From Actinomycetota bacterium (GTDB taxonomy: Bacteria; Actinomycetota; Acidimicrobiia; Acidimicrobiales; WLNW01): DNA of 39,579 nucleotides. The stretch lies in NCBI GenBank assembly GCA_009699605.1, contig WLNW01000010.1:1-39579 (forward strand). Direction: 5' to 3'. Position 1 is the stretch's first letter; each line of letters opens with the position of its first letter. Positions 17,962-27,113 of the stretch are shown one piece after another. A program made the position numbers and the translations under genes. The notes below the pieces were generated by a model. That model saw nothing but the letters and a program-made list of their open reading frames with translations. It did not search any database and was not told where the DNA came from.

Positions 17962-18198
17962 TACCCCCGTTTGACGGCTGGACCTGTGGACCGTACTCGG
18001 GGTCGCGCGTCAGCGCATGGGGGCTGCGACCTGCTTCGTGGTGTGGCCCGAGGCGAAGAGCCTTCGCACTGCCTGTTGGCGCGCCGCCATGGTGACGCGC
18101 TTGCCGTCAGGCAACCGAAAACCCGGGTTGGTGATGGGTTGGCACTCGGTGAACAGTCGCCTGGTCACCCATCGCCTGCGGCCGAGCCGTGTGCAACG

Positions 18199-19032
18199 AT
18201 GCCCGCCGTGTCCACTACCGCATCACCGCTCGAGCCGGCCGCGCTGTTTGTGCGCGACGGCACGCTCCTCGTCCCTACGATCTATACCCAGGGTCCGTGG
18301 AACCCCGAGGCTCAGCACGGTGGCCCGGTATGCGCGGCGCTCGCCTGGTTGATCGAGTCGGTGCCCACCCTCGTACCGATGCAGGTCAGCCGGTTCACGT
18401 TCGATCTTTTCCGGGCCGCGCCGCTCACCCCGCTCGGCACGGCCACTCGCGTGGTGCGCGAGGGAAAGCGACTGCAGGTCGTCGAGTCGATGCTCCTCGA
18501 CGGCGACGTGCCCATCGCCCGTGGTTCGGCCATGCGGCTGCGTGAGATCGACCTGGCCGAGGTGGGCGAACATCCCCAACGGCCCCGCCACACCGTCTCG
18601 CCGCCATCGGGGACCGGCACGACCATGCGCCCCGACGTGGCGGCTCGCATCGGCTTCCTGCGCGGCGTCGAGGTCGACCGAGTCGCCGGAACCCCTGGTG
18701 GGGGCCCGCCCTCGACTACCTGGTACCGGTCGCGGGTGCCCCTCATCGAAGGCGAGGCCATGTCGCCGCTGCAACGATTGTCGCTGTTCGCCGACTTCAC
18801 GAGCGCGTCGGCGCTCTACCTCGATCACGCCTCGTACTCGGCGATCAACCCTGATGTCACCGTGCAGGTGCTCCGCCCACCCGTGGGCGAGTGGATCTGC
18901 GTCGACGGTGCGACCGAATCCGGCACGAACGGCATCGGACACTCCCGAGCCTCGCTCTACGACATCGCCGGGTTCGTCGCCTCCGCATCGACGTCGCAGC
19001 TGATCGACCGCGTTCGGTCGCCATTCGCCTGA
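18199..19032 (+). CDS. Acyl-CoA thioesterase-like (hot-dog fold) protein
   Basis: MPAVSTTASPLEPAALFVRDGTLLVPTIYTQGPWNPEAQHGGPVCAALAWLIES...MQVSRFTFDLFRAAPLTPL; TesB-like N-terminal HGGP segment. Confidence 0.75.
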   Translation: MPAVSTTASPLEPAALFVRDGTLLVPTIYTQGPWNPEAQHGGPVCAALAWLIESVPTLVPMQVSRFTFDLFRAAPLTPLGTATRVVREGKRLQVVESMLLDGDVPIARGSAMRLREIDLAEVGEHPQRPRHTVSPPSGTGTTMRPDVAARIGFLRGVEVDRVAGTPGGGPPSTTWYRSRVPLIEGEAMSPLQRLSLFADFTSASALYLDHASYSAINPDVTVQVLRPPVGEWICVDGATESGTNGIGHSRASLYDIAGFVASASTSQLIDRVRSPFA

Positions 19033-19039
19033 GATCGCG

Positions 19040-19059
19040 GCGTCGACGACCGTCGACGC
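19040..19059. terminator. 9-bp perfect inverted repeat just after the thioesterase stop
   Basis: GCGTCGACG-AC-CGTCGACGC, 7 nt after the TGA at 19030-19032. Confidence 0.35.
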
Positions 19060-19318
19060 GTTGAAGCCCGGTGTGCGCGGGTCATCACCGACTTCCGGAT
19101 CTACGCACTTGGCATCCCGCAGGCGGGTCTCGTGCTCGCGGCCGACGCGCTCGTCGCGAGGCAGGCGAACGGGAATTCACGGGGCTGCGACCGAACCCGG
19201 AAGGAGGGCACCTAAGCTGGCGTCGCCGGGACCGGCCTTCCGAGCCTTGGCCACGGACGGCCACGGACGGCCCTGGGCTCTATGAATCCGGGCCCCGTAA
19301 GCCGGAGAGGAAATCATC

Positions 19319-19495
19319 ATGGGTGACATCGGCGCTCCAGAACTTCTCATCATCCTCGTCGTCCTGCTCCTCTTGTTCGGTGGGTCGCAGCTCCCGAAGC
19401 TCGCCCGTTCTCTCGGGCAGGCCAAGAAGGAGTTCGCCAGCGCCTTGTCCGACGACAAGAAGTCCGAAGACAAGTCGGGCGACACCCTCGCCTGA
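19319..19495 (+). CDS. tatA: Sec-independent protein translocase subunit TatA
   Basis: 58 aa (below the ORF-track cutoff): MGDIGAPELLIILVVLLLLFGGSQLPKLARSLGQAKKEFASALSDDKKSEDKSGDTLA; FGxxxLPxxxxxLG hinge plus amphipathic helix; GGAGAGG upstream. Confidence 0.93.
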   Translation: MGDIGAPELLIILVVLLLLFGGSQLPKLARSLGQAKKEFASALSDDKKSEDKSGDTLA

Positions 19496-19707
19496 TCCTC
19501 CGGCCGCGCGGCGCGCCCGAACCGCGGCACTCGCAGGGCTGCTGGTTGCACTCGTTCGCCGCGTGAATTCGTCGACGCATGCCATCTCGGCCTCGGCTTC
19601 GAGACGGCCTCGTTTCGGAGCCCTGACCCCCAGAGCGCGGTAGGGCCGCATGGCTCATTCCGGACTTTCTCGTCAATAGGGAAGGGTCGGGAACCGATAT
19701 CCGAAGG

Positions 19708-21093
19708 GTGCGGGCGAGGGTGCAAGAGCAGGACAACTTCGGCTTGTACGCGCCCGCAGCGGGCCGCGTCGCAGCCGCGGTCGGGGCGTCGTTGCTCGCG
19801 CTCGTGCTGCCACGTACATCGAGCGTCAAATGGTGGGCATTGGCCCCCGCGTTGGCCCTGTTGGCCTTGGCCGGCGCCGTCGCTATGTGGCGCGAGCGCC
19901 GAACCCGCGATGGGCGTTCGTGGCCCGTACCGCTGTTCGTCGGCCACGTGGTCCTTGCGAACACGGGTGCCGGCTTCGTGGGTGTGGCTGTGGGTGGCAC
20001 GGAGGGCAATCAACGATTCGTACTGATGGCCATCCTCGTCCTCACCGCGAGCTCGGCCGATGGCGCCGCCGCAGTGTTCGGATGGGTCGTCGCCACGTTC
20101 ACCGTCTACTGGAGCGCAGTGCTCGGGGGTACGCCGGCCAACGTCGCCGTCACGGTCAGCGCGATGTTCGCGGTGAGCGCGGCAGCGATCGGCGCCATCG
20201 TGCACTCCGTCCTGACGAATCAGCGCGCGCAGGCGCGTCTTGCCTCCGCCACGGCGGCGCTCGCCTCCTCGATTGCCTGCGGTGACACGCTCGAGGACCT
20301 GCCCGACGTGCTCCCGCTCGCGTCTGACGTGCTCGGTGGACCGCCGCTGCGCGTGCTGAGCATCGGCGCCGAGCGACCCCCGGTCGAGATCGCGGCGTTC
20401 GACCGGCCTCTCGCGACCAATGCGCGGGGCCGCTCACGGCACATCCGTGAGGCCGGTATCGAGGAGCAGGTGCTGATCACGACCAGCCACGGTGAGGCGT
20501 ACGTCTTGGTGGTGAACTGGCCGAGCGGCGCGGCGCGGCGTGCAGTGCCGCCGCGCACAGTGGGCGTGGTGCGGGATCTGCTGAGCCACCTCGTGGAGCG
20601 CTCGAAGCGGATCACGGTGCTCGAGCATCACACCATGACCGACCCGCTCACGGGTCTCGGGAACCGGCGCGCGCTCGCCGATTGGATGCAGCGTCGGTCG
20701 GCCGAGGCAACCGTGGTGATCCTCGATCTCGATCACTTCAAGCGCTTCAATGACTCGCGCGGCCATCTCGAGGGCGATGCGTTACTCCGGCGCTTCGCCC
20801 GCGTGCTCCAGGCCTACCTGCGCGAGGAGGACTGCGCGGTCCGCCTCGGCGGTGAGGAGTTCTGTATTGCGCTCGACCGGGCCGACGAGCTCGTCGCCGA
20901 GCGCTACACCCAGCGGGTGCGGGCATCGTTCGCGCTCGACCCGGGCCGGGTCACCTTCTCCGCGGGTGTCGCCGGCGTGTTGAACCTCGAGACGGTCGAG
21001 GACGTGCTGACCCGCGCGGATCAGGCGCTCTACGAGGCCAAGCGCTCCGGGCGGGACCGCACCGTGCGCGCCCTGGTTCCGGGTCGGCAGTAA
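19708..21093 (+). CDS. Membrane-anchored GGDEF diguanylate cyclase
   Basis: GTG start; multiple N-terminal TM segments; MTDPLTGLGNRRAL, VILDLDHFKRFNDSRGHLEGD, VRLGGEEFCIAL (GGEEF A-site). Confidence 0.92.
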   Translation: MRARVQEQDNFGLYAPAAGRVAAAVGASLLALVLPRTSSVKWWALAPALALLALAGAVAMWRERRTRDGRSWPVPLFVGHVVLANTGAGFVGVAVGGTEGNQRFVLMAILVLTASSADGAAAVFGWVVATFTVYWSAVLGGTPANVAVTVSAMFAVSAAAIGAIVHSVLTNQRAQARLASATAALASSIACGDTLEDLPDVLPLASDVLGGPPLRVLSIGAERPPVEIAAFDRPLATNARGRSRHIREAGIEEQVLITTSHGEAYVLVVNWPSGAARRAVPPRTVGVVRDLLSHLVERSKRITVLEHHTMTDPLTGLGNRRALADWMQRRSAEATVVILDLDHFKRFNDSRGHLEGDALLRRFARVLQAYLREEDCAVRLGGEEFCIALDRADELVAERYTQRVRASFALDPGRVTFSAGVAGVLNLETVEDVLTRADQALYEAKRSGRDRTVRALVPGRQ

Positions 21094-21130
21094 TGCGCCA
21101 GTCTCGGGCGTTCTCTGCCGCGTCGCTACA

Positions 21131-21574
21131 GTGATCCTCGTGGATGACCTGCACGACGCAATCGCTCAGATCCTGCGGGGGCAGGGCCAGCGGTACACGA
21201 CCTCGCGGCGAGCGGTCGTCGATGCGCTCAACCGCGCCGATCGACCGGTGACGCTGCCCGACATACTCGTGCAGAACCCCGATCTCGCGCAGAGCTCCGC
21301 GTACCGGAACCTGGCAGAGCTCGTCGAGGCCGGCGTCGTGCGCCGCATCATCACCTCCGACGAGTACAGCCACTTCGAGATCGCCGATCACCTCACGGGC
21401 GAACATCATCATCATCTGATCTGCACGGTGTGCGGATCGGTGGAGGACTTCACGGTGCCCCACGAGCTCGAGGAGCTCATCGACCTCGCCTCGGGCGAGG
21501 TCGCGCGCGACCAGCGATGGTCGGTCGAGCACCATCGCCTTGATCTCGTCGGTCGCTGCGCCACGTGCGCCTGA
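21131..21574 (+). CDS. Fur family transcriptional regulator
   Basis: 147 aa; QRYTTSRRAVVDAL, SSAYRNLAELVEAGVV, GEHHHHLICTVCGSVEDF, C-terminal CATC. Confidence 0.92.
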   Translation: MILVDDLHDAIAQILRGQGQRYTTSRRAVVDALNRADRPVTLPDILVQNPDLAQSSAYRNLAELVEAGVVRRIITSDEYSHFEIADHLTGEHHHHLICTVCGSVEDFTVPHELEELIDLASGEVARDQRWSVEHHRLDLVGRCATCA

Positions 21575-21587
21575 GCGGCCCGGCCGA

Positions 21588-23261
21588 TCAGCGGGCGGCG
21601 TCGGACACGATGCGCCCATCGGCCATGGTGATCGTGCGCGAGAGCTGCACACGTTCGAGCAGCGCGCGATCGTGGGTCACGAGCAGCACCGTGCCCCGGA
21701 ACGCGTTCACGGCGACCTCGAGCTGATCGATGGCCGCAAGGTCGAGGTGGTTCGTGGGTTCGTCGAGCACGAGCAGGTTCGTGCCGGTGGCCATGAGCAG
21801 CGCGAGGATCGCCCGGGTGCGTTCGCCGGGTGAGAGCTCGGCGTTCGAGCGCAGCACGTCGTTCGCGCCGAGGGCGAACTTGGCGAGCAACGTGCGACAT
21901 TCGCTGATGGTCCATCCGGTGGCGCGCAGGAACGCATCGAGCAGCGTTCCCTCGCCCGACAGCTGGGTGCGCGCCTGGCCGAGCTCGCCCAACACGACGC
22001 TTGGGCCGAGGTAGGCCTCGCCTTCGTCGGGTCGGACGCGACCCGAGATCACGTCGATGAGCGTGGTCTTGCCGCTGCCGTTGCGACCCTGCACCGCGAT
22101 GCGCTCGCCTTGGCCGATCGTGAGATCGATCGGGCCGAGCGCGAATTGGCCGCGCCGGACTTCCACGTGCGTGAGTCGTGAGACGATCGCGCCGCTCGTC
22201 GCCGCCTCGCCAAAGCTCAGGTGGAGCTGCCACGCGTCGCGCGGCTCTTCGACCTCGTCCAGCCGCTCGAGCGCTTTCTGCGTGCGGGCAGCCTTGCCGG
22301 CGAGCTGTTCGCTCTGATCGATCTTGAAGGCCTTGATGAACTTGTCGTTGTCGTCCTGCTTCTTCTTGGCCTTACTGAGTCCCTGCGACGCCCACTCGCG
22401 TTCTCGCTGCGAACGCTGCTGCAGGTTCGATCGCTTGTCGGCGTACTCCTCGTAGCGCTCACGCTCGTGGCGCGCCGCGACCTCACGCTCCTCGAGGTAG
22501 GTATCCCAGCCGCCCGCATACACGGTGAGCTGATGCGAGAACTCGTCGAACTCGGCCACGTGGGTCACGGTGCGGCGAAGGAACTCGCGGTCGTGACTCA
22601 CGAGCACCACTGGGCCGTCGAGCGCGGTGACCCACTGTTCGAGCCGTTGCAGACCGTCCGCGTCGAGGTCGTTCGTCGGTTCGTCGAGCAGCACGAGATC
22701 GAATCGGCTGAGCAACAAGGCCGCGAGGCCGATGCGGGCAGCTTCGCCCCCCGACAGCACGGTCATCGGGCGTTCGAGCAACGTGTGGTCGACGCCGAGC
22801 TCTGCGCAAACACCGCCGACGCGCGTGTCGAAGTCGGCGCCGCCGAGGGCGAGCCAGCGGTCGAGCGCGTCGGCGTAGCGATCGTCGGCGCCGGTGACGC
22901 CGTTCGCCAGGTCGGCGGTGGCGGCGTCGAGGTCGGCCTGTGCCGGGCCGACGCCGGCACGCCGCATCAAGAAGTCGAGGGAGCGCTCGTCGGCGCGGCG
23001 CTCGTGTTCTTGCAGCAGGTGACCGACGAGCGCTGAAGGTGGGGTCAGCTCGACGGATCCCGACTCGGGGTGGGTGCGGCCGGCCAGCACGCCGAGCAGC
23101 GTCGATTTGCCGACGCCGTTCGGGCCGACGAGCCCGACGCGCCAGCCCGACGTGACCGACAGATCGACGCCGTCGAGGATCGGTTCGCGGCCGAACGACA
23201 GCTTCAGCCCGCGGGCATGGAGCGAGACGTGGCGGGTACGAGCATTGGAACGAGCAGACAC
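21588..23261 (-). CDS. ABC-F family ATP-binding protein
   Basis: GTG start at 23261; two Walker A (GPNGVGKSTLL, GRNGSGKTTLI), two signatures (LSGGEAARIGLAALLL, LSPGERTRAILALLM), LLDEPTNDLD / VLDEPTNHLD, charged linker between domains, no TM. Confidence 0.94.
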   Translation of the reverse strand: MSARSNARTRHVSLHARGLKLSFGREPILDGVDLSVTSGWRVGLVGPNGVGKSTLLGVLAGRTHPESGSVELTPPSALVGHLLQEHERRADERSLDFLMRRAGVGPAQADLDAATADLANGVTGADDRYADALDRWLALGGADFDTRVGGVCAELGVDHTLLERPMTVLSGGEAARIGLAALLLSRFDLVLLDEPTNDLDADGLQRLEQWVTALDGPVVLVSHDREFLRRTVTHVAEFDEFSHQLTVYAGGWDTYLEEREVAARHERERYEEYADKRSNLQQRSQREREWASQGLSKAKKKQDDNDKFIKAFKIDQSEQLAGKAARTQKALERLDEVEEPRDAWQLHLSFGEAATSGAIVSRLTHVEVRRGQFALGPIDLTIGQGERIAVQGRNGSGKTTLIDVISGRVRPDEGEAYLGPSVVLGELGQARTQLSGEGTLLDAFLRATGWTISECRTLLAKFALGANDVLRSNAELSPGERTRAILALLMATGTNLLVLDEPTNHLDLAAIDQLEVAVNAFRGTVLLVTHDRALLERVQLSRTITMADGRIVSDAAR

Positions 23262-23438
23262 CGTGAACCTCGAGAAGATCGTCGGACGAGAGTCACCCCC
23301 CGTTTCCTGGGCACGGGCCTCCAGCACATCTCGCCATTTTGCCACGACGCAGGCGCGGCTGGTTGCGCGATTTCGCCCACCACCAAGTGGCAAGTTCGCG
23401 CAGCAAGCGTGCTGAACGCGCCCGGATAGTCTGCGGAC

Positions 23439-23936
23439 ATGGTGTTCACCTTGCGCCGCGCTGCGGCGCGTGTCGTGCTGCTCGATCGTGCCGGTCGGAT
23501 CTTCCTCGTGAATGCCGAGGATCCCGCAGACCACCGCAAACCGCCCTGGTGGGAGATCCCGGGTGGCGGCATCGACGTTGGCGAGTCGAGCGAGGACGCA
23601 TGTCGTCGTGAGTTGCTCGAGGAGACCGGCATCGAGGATGTCGACATGGGCCCCTGCATCTGGCTCCAGCACGTCGAGTTCGACTTCGGCGGGCTCCACT
23701 TCGACTCGCACGAGCGCATCCACGTCGCGTGGTGCGACGGCGGTTCGTATGCACCGCGCCACCTCGAGTTCCTCGAAGCCGCAGCGTTTCGCGGCGCCCG
23801 TTGGTGGGCGCTCGACGAGCTCCTCGCGAGCAGCGAACCGGTGCTGCCCACGCGGCTGCGCGAGTTCTTACCGCCGATCGTGCGGGGTGATTTGCCCGCC
23901 GAACCGATCGACATCAGTCCCGTCGACCTCGGCTGA
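23439..23936 (+). CDS. Nudix hydrolase
   Basis: Nudix box GGIDVGESSEDACRRELLEETGI. Confidence 0.93.
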   Translation: MVFTLRRAAARVVLLDRAGRIFLVNAEDPADHRKPPWWEIPGGGIDVGESSEDACRRELLEETGIEDVDMGPCIWLQHVEFDFGGLHFDSHERIHVAWCDGGSYAPRHLEFLEAAAFRGARWWALDELLASSEPVLPTRLREFLPPIVRGDLPAEPIDISPVDLG

Positions 23937-23962
23937 CACGACCGACCGCGTCGCCGGACTGG

Positions 23963-24547
23963 TCAGTGCTTGGGTGATCCGCGGAGGCCGTACCAGACGA
24001 GGTCGGCCATGCGGGTGGCCAGGCGGTCGGGGTCGATGTCGAGGCCCCGGGCCACCCAGTAGCGGCTCGAGCCCTCGGCCAGCCCCACGATGCCGAACGC
24101 CAGCAACCGGCGGTCGTCGGCGTCGGTGCCCACGGTGATGAGGTCGGCGATCGTGTCGGCCAGCTCGACCTCGACTCGATGTGACACCGCGGAGAACTCG
24201 TCGTCGGTGCGTGCCGCGTCGCCGAACAGCACCTGGAACGCAGCGGGCTCGTCGGCGAAGAACCCGAAGTAGGCGCCGAAGCCGGCCTCGACCTGCTCGT
24301 GCGCGGTGGTCGCGAGCGCGGCGGCCGCGCTGATGGCGCCCCGCAGGCGATCGCCGACGTCGTACAACACTGCGAGGTAGAGGTCTCGCTTGGATGGGAA
24401 GTGCTGGTAAAGCACGGGTTTGGTGACCCCGGCGGCCTCGGCCAGCCGGTTCATCGTGGTGATGTGGTACCCCTGCACACCGAACTCATCGACGGCTACC
24501 GCGAGCAGCTGCTTGCGCCGCTCCGCCGCAGAGAGCCGAATGCTCAT
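23963..24547 (-). CDS. TetR family transcriptional regulator
   Basis: MSIRLSAAERRKQLLAVAVDEFGVQGYHITTMNRLAEAAGVTKPVLYQHFPSKRDLYLAVL TetR HTH. Confidence 0.94.
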   Translation of the reverse strand: MSIRLSAAERRKQLLAVAVDEFGVQGYHITTMNRLAEAAGVTKPVLYQHFPSKRDLYLAVLYDVGDRLRGAISAAAALATTAHEQVEAGFGAYFGFFADEPAAFQVLFGDAARTDDEFSAVSHRVEVELADTIADLITVGTDADDRRLLAFGIVGLAEGSSRYWVARGLDIDPDRLATRMADLVWYGLRGSPKH

Positions 24548-24634
24548 GCCATCTTCTCCGTCAGATTGGTGAGGACGCCATGATCGGTGCCGTACTGAAA
24601 GGTTACGAGCACCAGTCCCGGTTTCTCGACGTGG

Positions 24635-24901
24635 TCAGCGGCCGGCCTCGCGGTCCTCGCGCTCGGCCGCCTTCACCGCATACCCGGCCACGATCGCGGG
24701 CGCGAGGAAGAACGACCCGATCACGAGGCACGAGATGATGAACGTGACCCAGGCCGATCGGAACCCGGAGATGAGCGCGACGAAGAACCCGATGATCGCT
24801 ATTCCGTAGAGCGCGTAGCCGATCCGCTGACCGCGCTCGGCGAGCCGCTGTATCTGGCGGCGGCGGACCCGCACGGGGTCGGGATTGGTCACGGGAGCCA
24901 T
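24635..24901 (-). CDS. Small two-TM membrane protein
   Basis: MAPVTNPDPVRVRRRQIQRLAERGQRIGYALYGIAIIGFFVALISGFRSAWVTFIISCLVIGSFFLAPAIVAGYAVKAAEREDREAGR; start overlaps the glycosyltransferase 3' end. Confidence 0.7.
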   Translation of the reverse strand: MAPVTNPDPVRVRRRQIQRLAERGQRIGYALYGIAIIGFFVALISGFRSAWVTFIISCLVIGSFFLAPAIVAGYAVKAAEREDREAGR

Positions 24902-25941
24902 CCTTGTCGAAGAAGCAGGGCACGGAGGCGATCGGCCATCCGCGGATAGGAAAGGTGCGAGCGTGCGGTAGCGGCATTGTGGTCGAGGAGCGCGAGGTCG
25001 GGCTCGACGAACCACGCGCGCATCGCGGCGAGATCGGTGGGATGGAACCATCGAAAGCCCATGGAGCGCAATTCCTCGGCGACCGGATAGTCGCTCACCG
25101 CGGCCGGACGTCGATGGATCGCCGCCTCGATCGGTGGGTTGCCGAAGCCCTCCCACGTCGACGGGAACGCGACGAGATCCGCAGCTGCGTACAGATCGGC
25201 TGGTCGATCGCACGGTTGATGCACCACACGAGTGCGGGCCCGGGCCAGGATGCGCGCGAGCTCTTCGCCGTAGCCCTCCTCGGCCGGACCCGACAACCAG
25301 TACGTGGCATCGAGTGCTTCTGCGAGGTGGACCGCGGCTGCGATGTTCTTGCGGGCGATCGCCCGCACGGGATGCACCACGACCCGTTCGTCGGGGGCGA
25401 AGCCGAGCGCGGCGCGGGTCGCGTCACGGTCGCCGGCCGGCTCGTCGGTGTCGAACGCGTTGTAGATGGTGGTCGCGACGATGCCGCGCGCCGCCATCTC
25501 GCGTCGGGTGAGCTCGTTGATCGTGACGTGCGCCCACGCGGGGTCGTGGGGCGGGAGTTCGACGATGTGCGCATAGCGCTCGCGCTGCCACGGTGGATCG
25601 TGGTGATGCAGGATGGCCGCCCGTCCGGCGAGCACCGCGGCCAAGGCACGCGACGCCGGCAGGTTCATCGGGATCGACAACAGGTTCTCGACGATCACGA
25701 GGCGGCATCCGTCGAGCGCGCGGGCGAGTTCGACGGCCGATGGCGGGGTCGCGTCGGCCCCGATGGCCAGGCCTGGCACGATCACGTCGACCGGGCCCTC
25801 ACCCGCTACGGTCCGCACGGTGAACCCGAGGTCGCCCAGCGCCTGCTGCCAGGTGGCGGCCACCACGGAGACGCCGTCGGCCATGCCGAGTCGGAACGAC
25901 ACGATCGCGCAGCATGATTCGGTGAAGACGCGATCGGTCAT
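24889..25941 (-). CDS. Glycosyltransferase (GT-B, GT4-like)
   Basis: 350 aa; VHPVRAIARKNIAAAVHLAEAL, YAAADLVAFPSTWEGFGNPPIEAAIHRRPAAVSDYPVAEEL. Confidence 0.8.
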   Translation of the reverse strand: MTDRVFTESCCAIVSFRLGMADGVSVVAATWQQALGDLGFTVRTVAGEGPVDVIVPGLAIGADATPPSAVELARALDGCRLVIVENLLSIPMNLPASRALAAVLAGRAAILHHHDPPWQRERYAHIVELPPHDPAWAHVTINELTRREMAARGIVATTIYNAFDTDEPAGDRDATRAALGFAPDERVVVHPVRAIARKNIAAAVHLAEALDATYWLSGPAEEGYGEELARILARARTRVVHQPCDRPADLYAAADLVAFPSTWEGFGNPPIEAAIHRRPAAVSDYPVAEELRSMGFRWFHPTDLAAMRAWFVEPDLALLDHNAATARSHLSYPRMADRLRALLLRQGWLP

Positions 25942-25967
25942 GGCGTGAATAGGACCTCGGGGGACTA

Positions 25968-27113
25968 GTGACGCGGCGTCGCGAGCAGGTGCGCACGATG
26001 CTCGAAGCGCATTGGGTGCCCGAAGGGTACGCGGCGCCGAACAGCCAGGTCTATCCCTGGCAATGGCTCTGGGACTCCTGCTTCCACAGCATCATCTGGG
26101 CCGAGCTCGACCGACCCGAACGGGCGATGATCGAACTGGCCTCTGCGTTATCGACCCAGGACGCCCATGGCTTCGTGCCGCACATGAACTACGTGCGGCA
26201 CCCGGAGTTCCACGCGTCGCTCTGGGGACGCACCGGTTCGTCGAGCATCACGCAGCCTCCGATGTACGGTCACACCATCGCGATGCTGCGGTCGCGGGGC
26301 ATCGAACCCCCTGTCGACACGGTCCGTCGCGCGAATGCCGGCCTCCGGTTCTTGCTCGAACGGCGCCGCCGCCACGTAGCGAGCAACCTCGTGCTGCTGG
26401 CCCATCCCTGGGAGACTGGATGCGACGACAGCCCGCGGTGGGATGACCTCTGCCTCGGTGGCCCCTTCGACCTCGTGCGCTGGAAGCAGCGAAAGGTCGA
26501 GCTCGTCGAGGCGATCGACGCCGATGCCGTGGGATCGCCGATCGGGAACCACGCGTTCCAGGTCGCGTCCGTGGGCTTCAACGCACTCGTGGCGTTCAAC
26601 GCGTTCGAGTTGGGCCTCGAGGCGCCGGGGCTGTGCGACGCGCTCGACGAACGCTTCAATGTCGCGTCGTCCACGTGGATCGACGCCGGTGAGACCGAAC
26701 ACGGCTCAGGCCGCGCCCGAACGCTCGACGGATTGCTCCCGGTGCTGGTCGAACGCGTGCCGGCTCGCGCCCGGCGCGTGCTCGAGACGGCGCTCGACGA
26801 CCAGGCCTATGGCGGCTTGTACGGTCCTGCGGGCGTGCACCGTGCCGAGCCGAGCTTTGCGCCCAGCACCTATTGGCGTGGCCCGACGTGGCCCCAGCTG
26901 GCGTACCTCCTGTGGATCGCTGCGCGGCGCCACGGGTTCGCGACGCTCGCCCACGAGCTCGCGGTGCGTACCGTGGCTGGCGCGTTCCGCAGCGACCTGG
27001 CCGAGTTCTGGAACCCTGACACCGGCGAAGGCCTCGGTGCCATACCGCAGTCGTGGACCGGTCTCGCGTGGGTGATGGCCGAGGCCGAAGGGCTCAGCGA
27101 CCCCGCGGGGTGA
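25968..27113 (+). CDS. GH63/trehalase-like (alpha/alpha)6 glycoside hydrolase
   Basis: YPWQWLWDSCFHSIIWAEL, GFVPHMNYV, SSITQPPMYGHTIAML, STYWRGPTWPQLAYLLWIA: motifs of GH63-type (mannosyl/glucosylglycerate hydrolase-like) proteins. Confidence 0.8.
   Translation: MTRRREQVRTMLEAHWVPEGYAAPNSQVYPWQWLWDSCFHSIIWAELDRPERAMIELASALSTQDAHGFVPHMNYVRHPEFHASLWGRTGSSSITQPPMYGHTIAMLRSRGIEPPVDTVRRANAGLRFLLERRRRHVASNLVLLAHPWETGCDDSPRWDDLCLGGPFDLVRWKQRKVELVEAIDADAVGSPIGNHAFQVASVGFNALVAFNAFELGLEAPGLCDALDERFNVASSTWIDAGETEHGSGRARTLDGLLPVLVERVPARARRVLETALDDQAYGGLYGPAGVHRAEPSFAPSTYWRGPTWPQLAYLLWIAARRHGFATLAHELAVRTVAGAFRSDLAEFWNPDTGEGLGAIPQSWTGLAWVMAEAEGLSDPAG

Noticed and set aside
21588-23261. ABC-F protein as an antibiotic-resistance factor
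   Set aside because: Sequence supports ABC-F only; subfamily function cannot be assigned without phylogeny.
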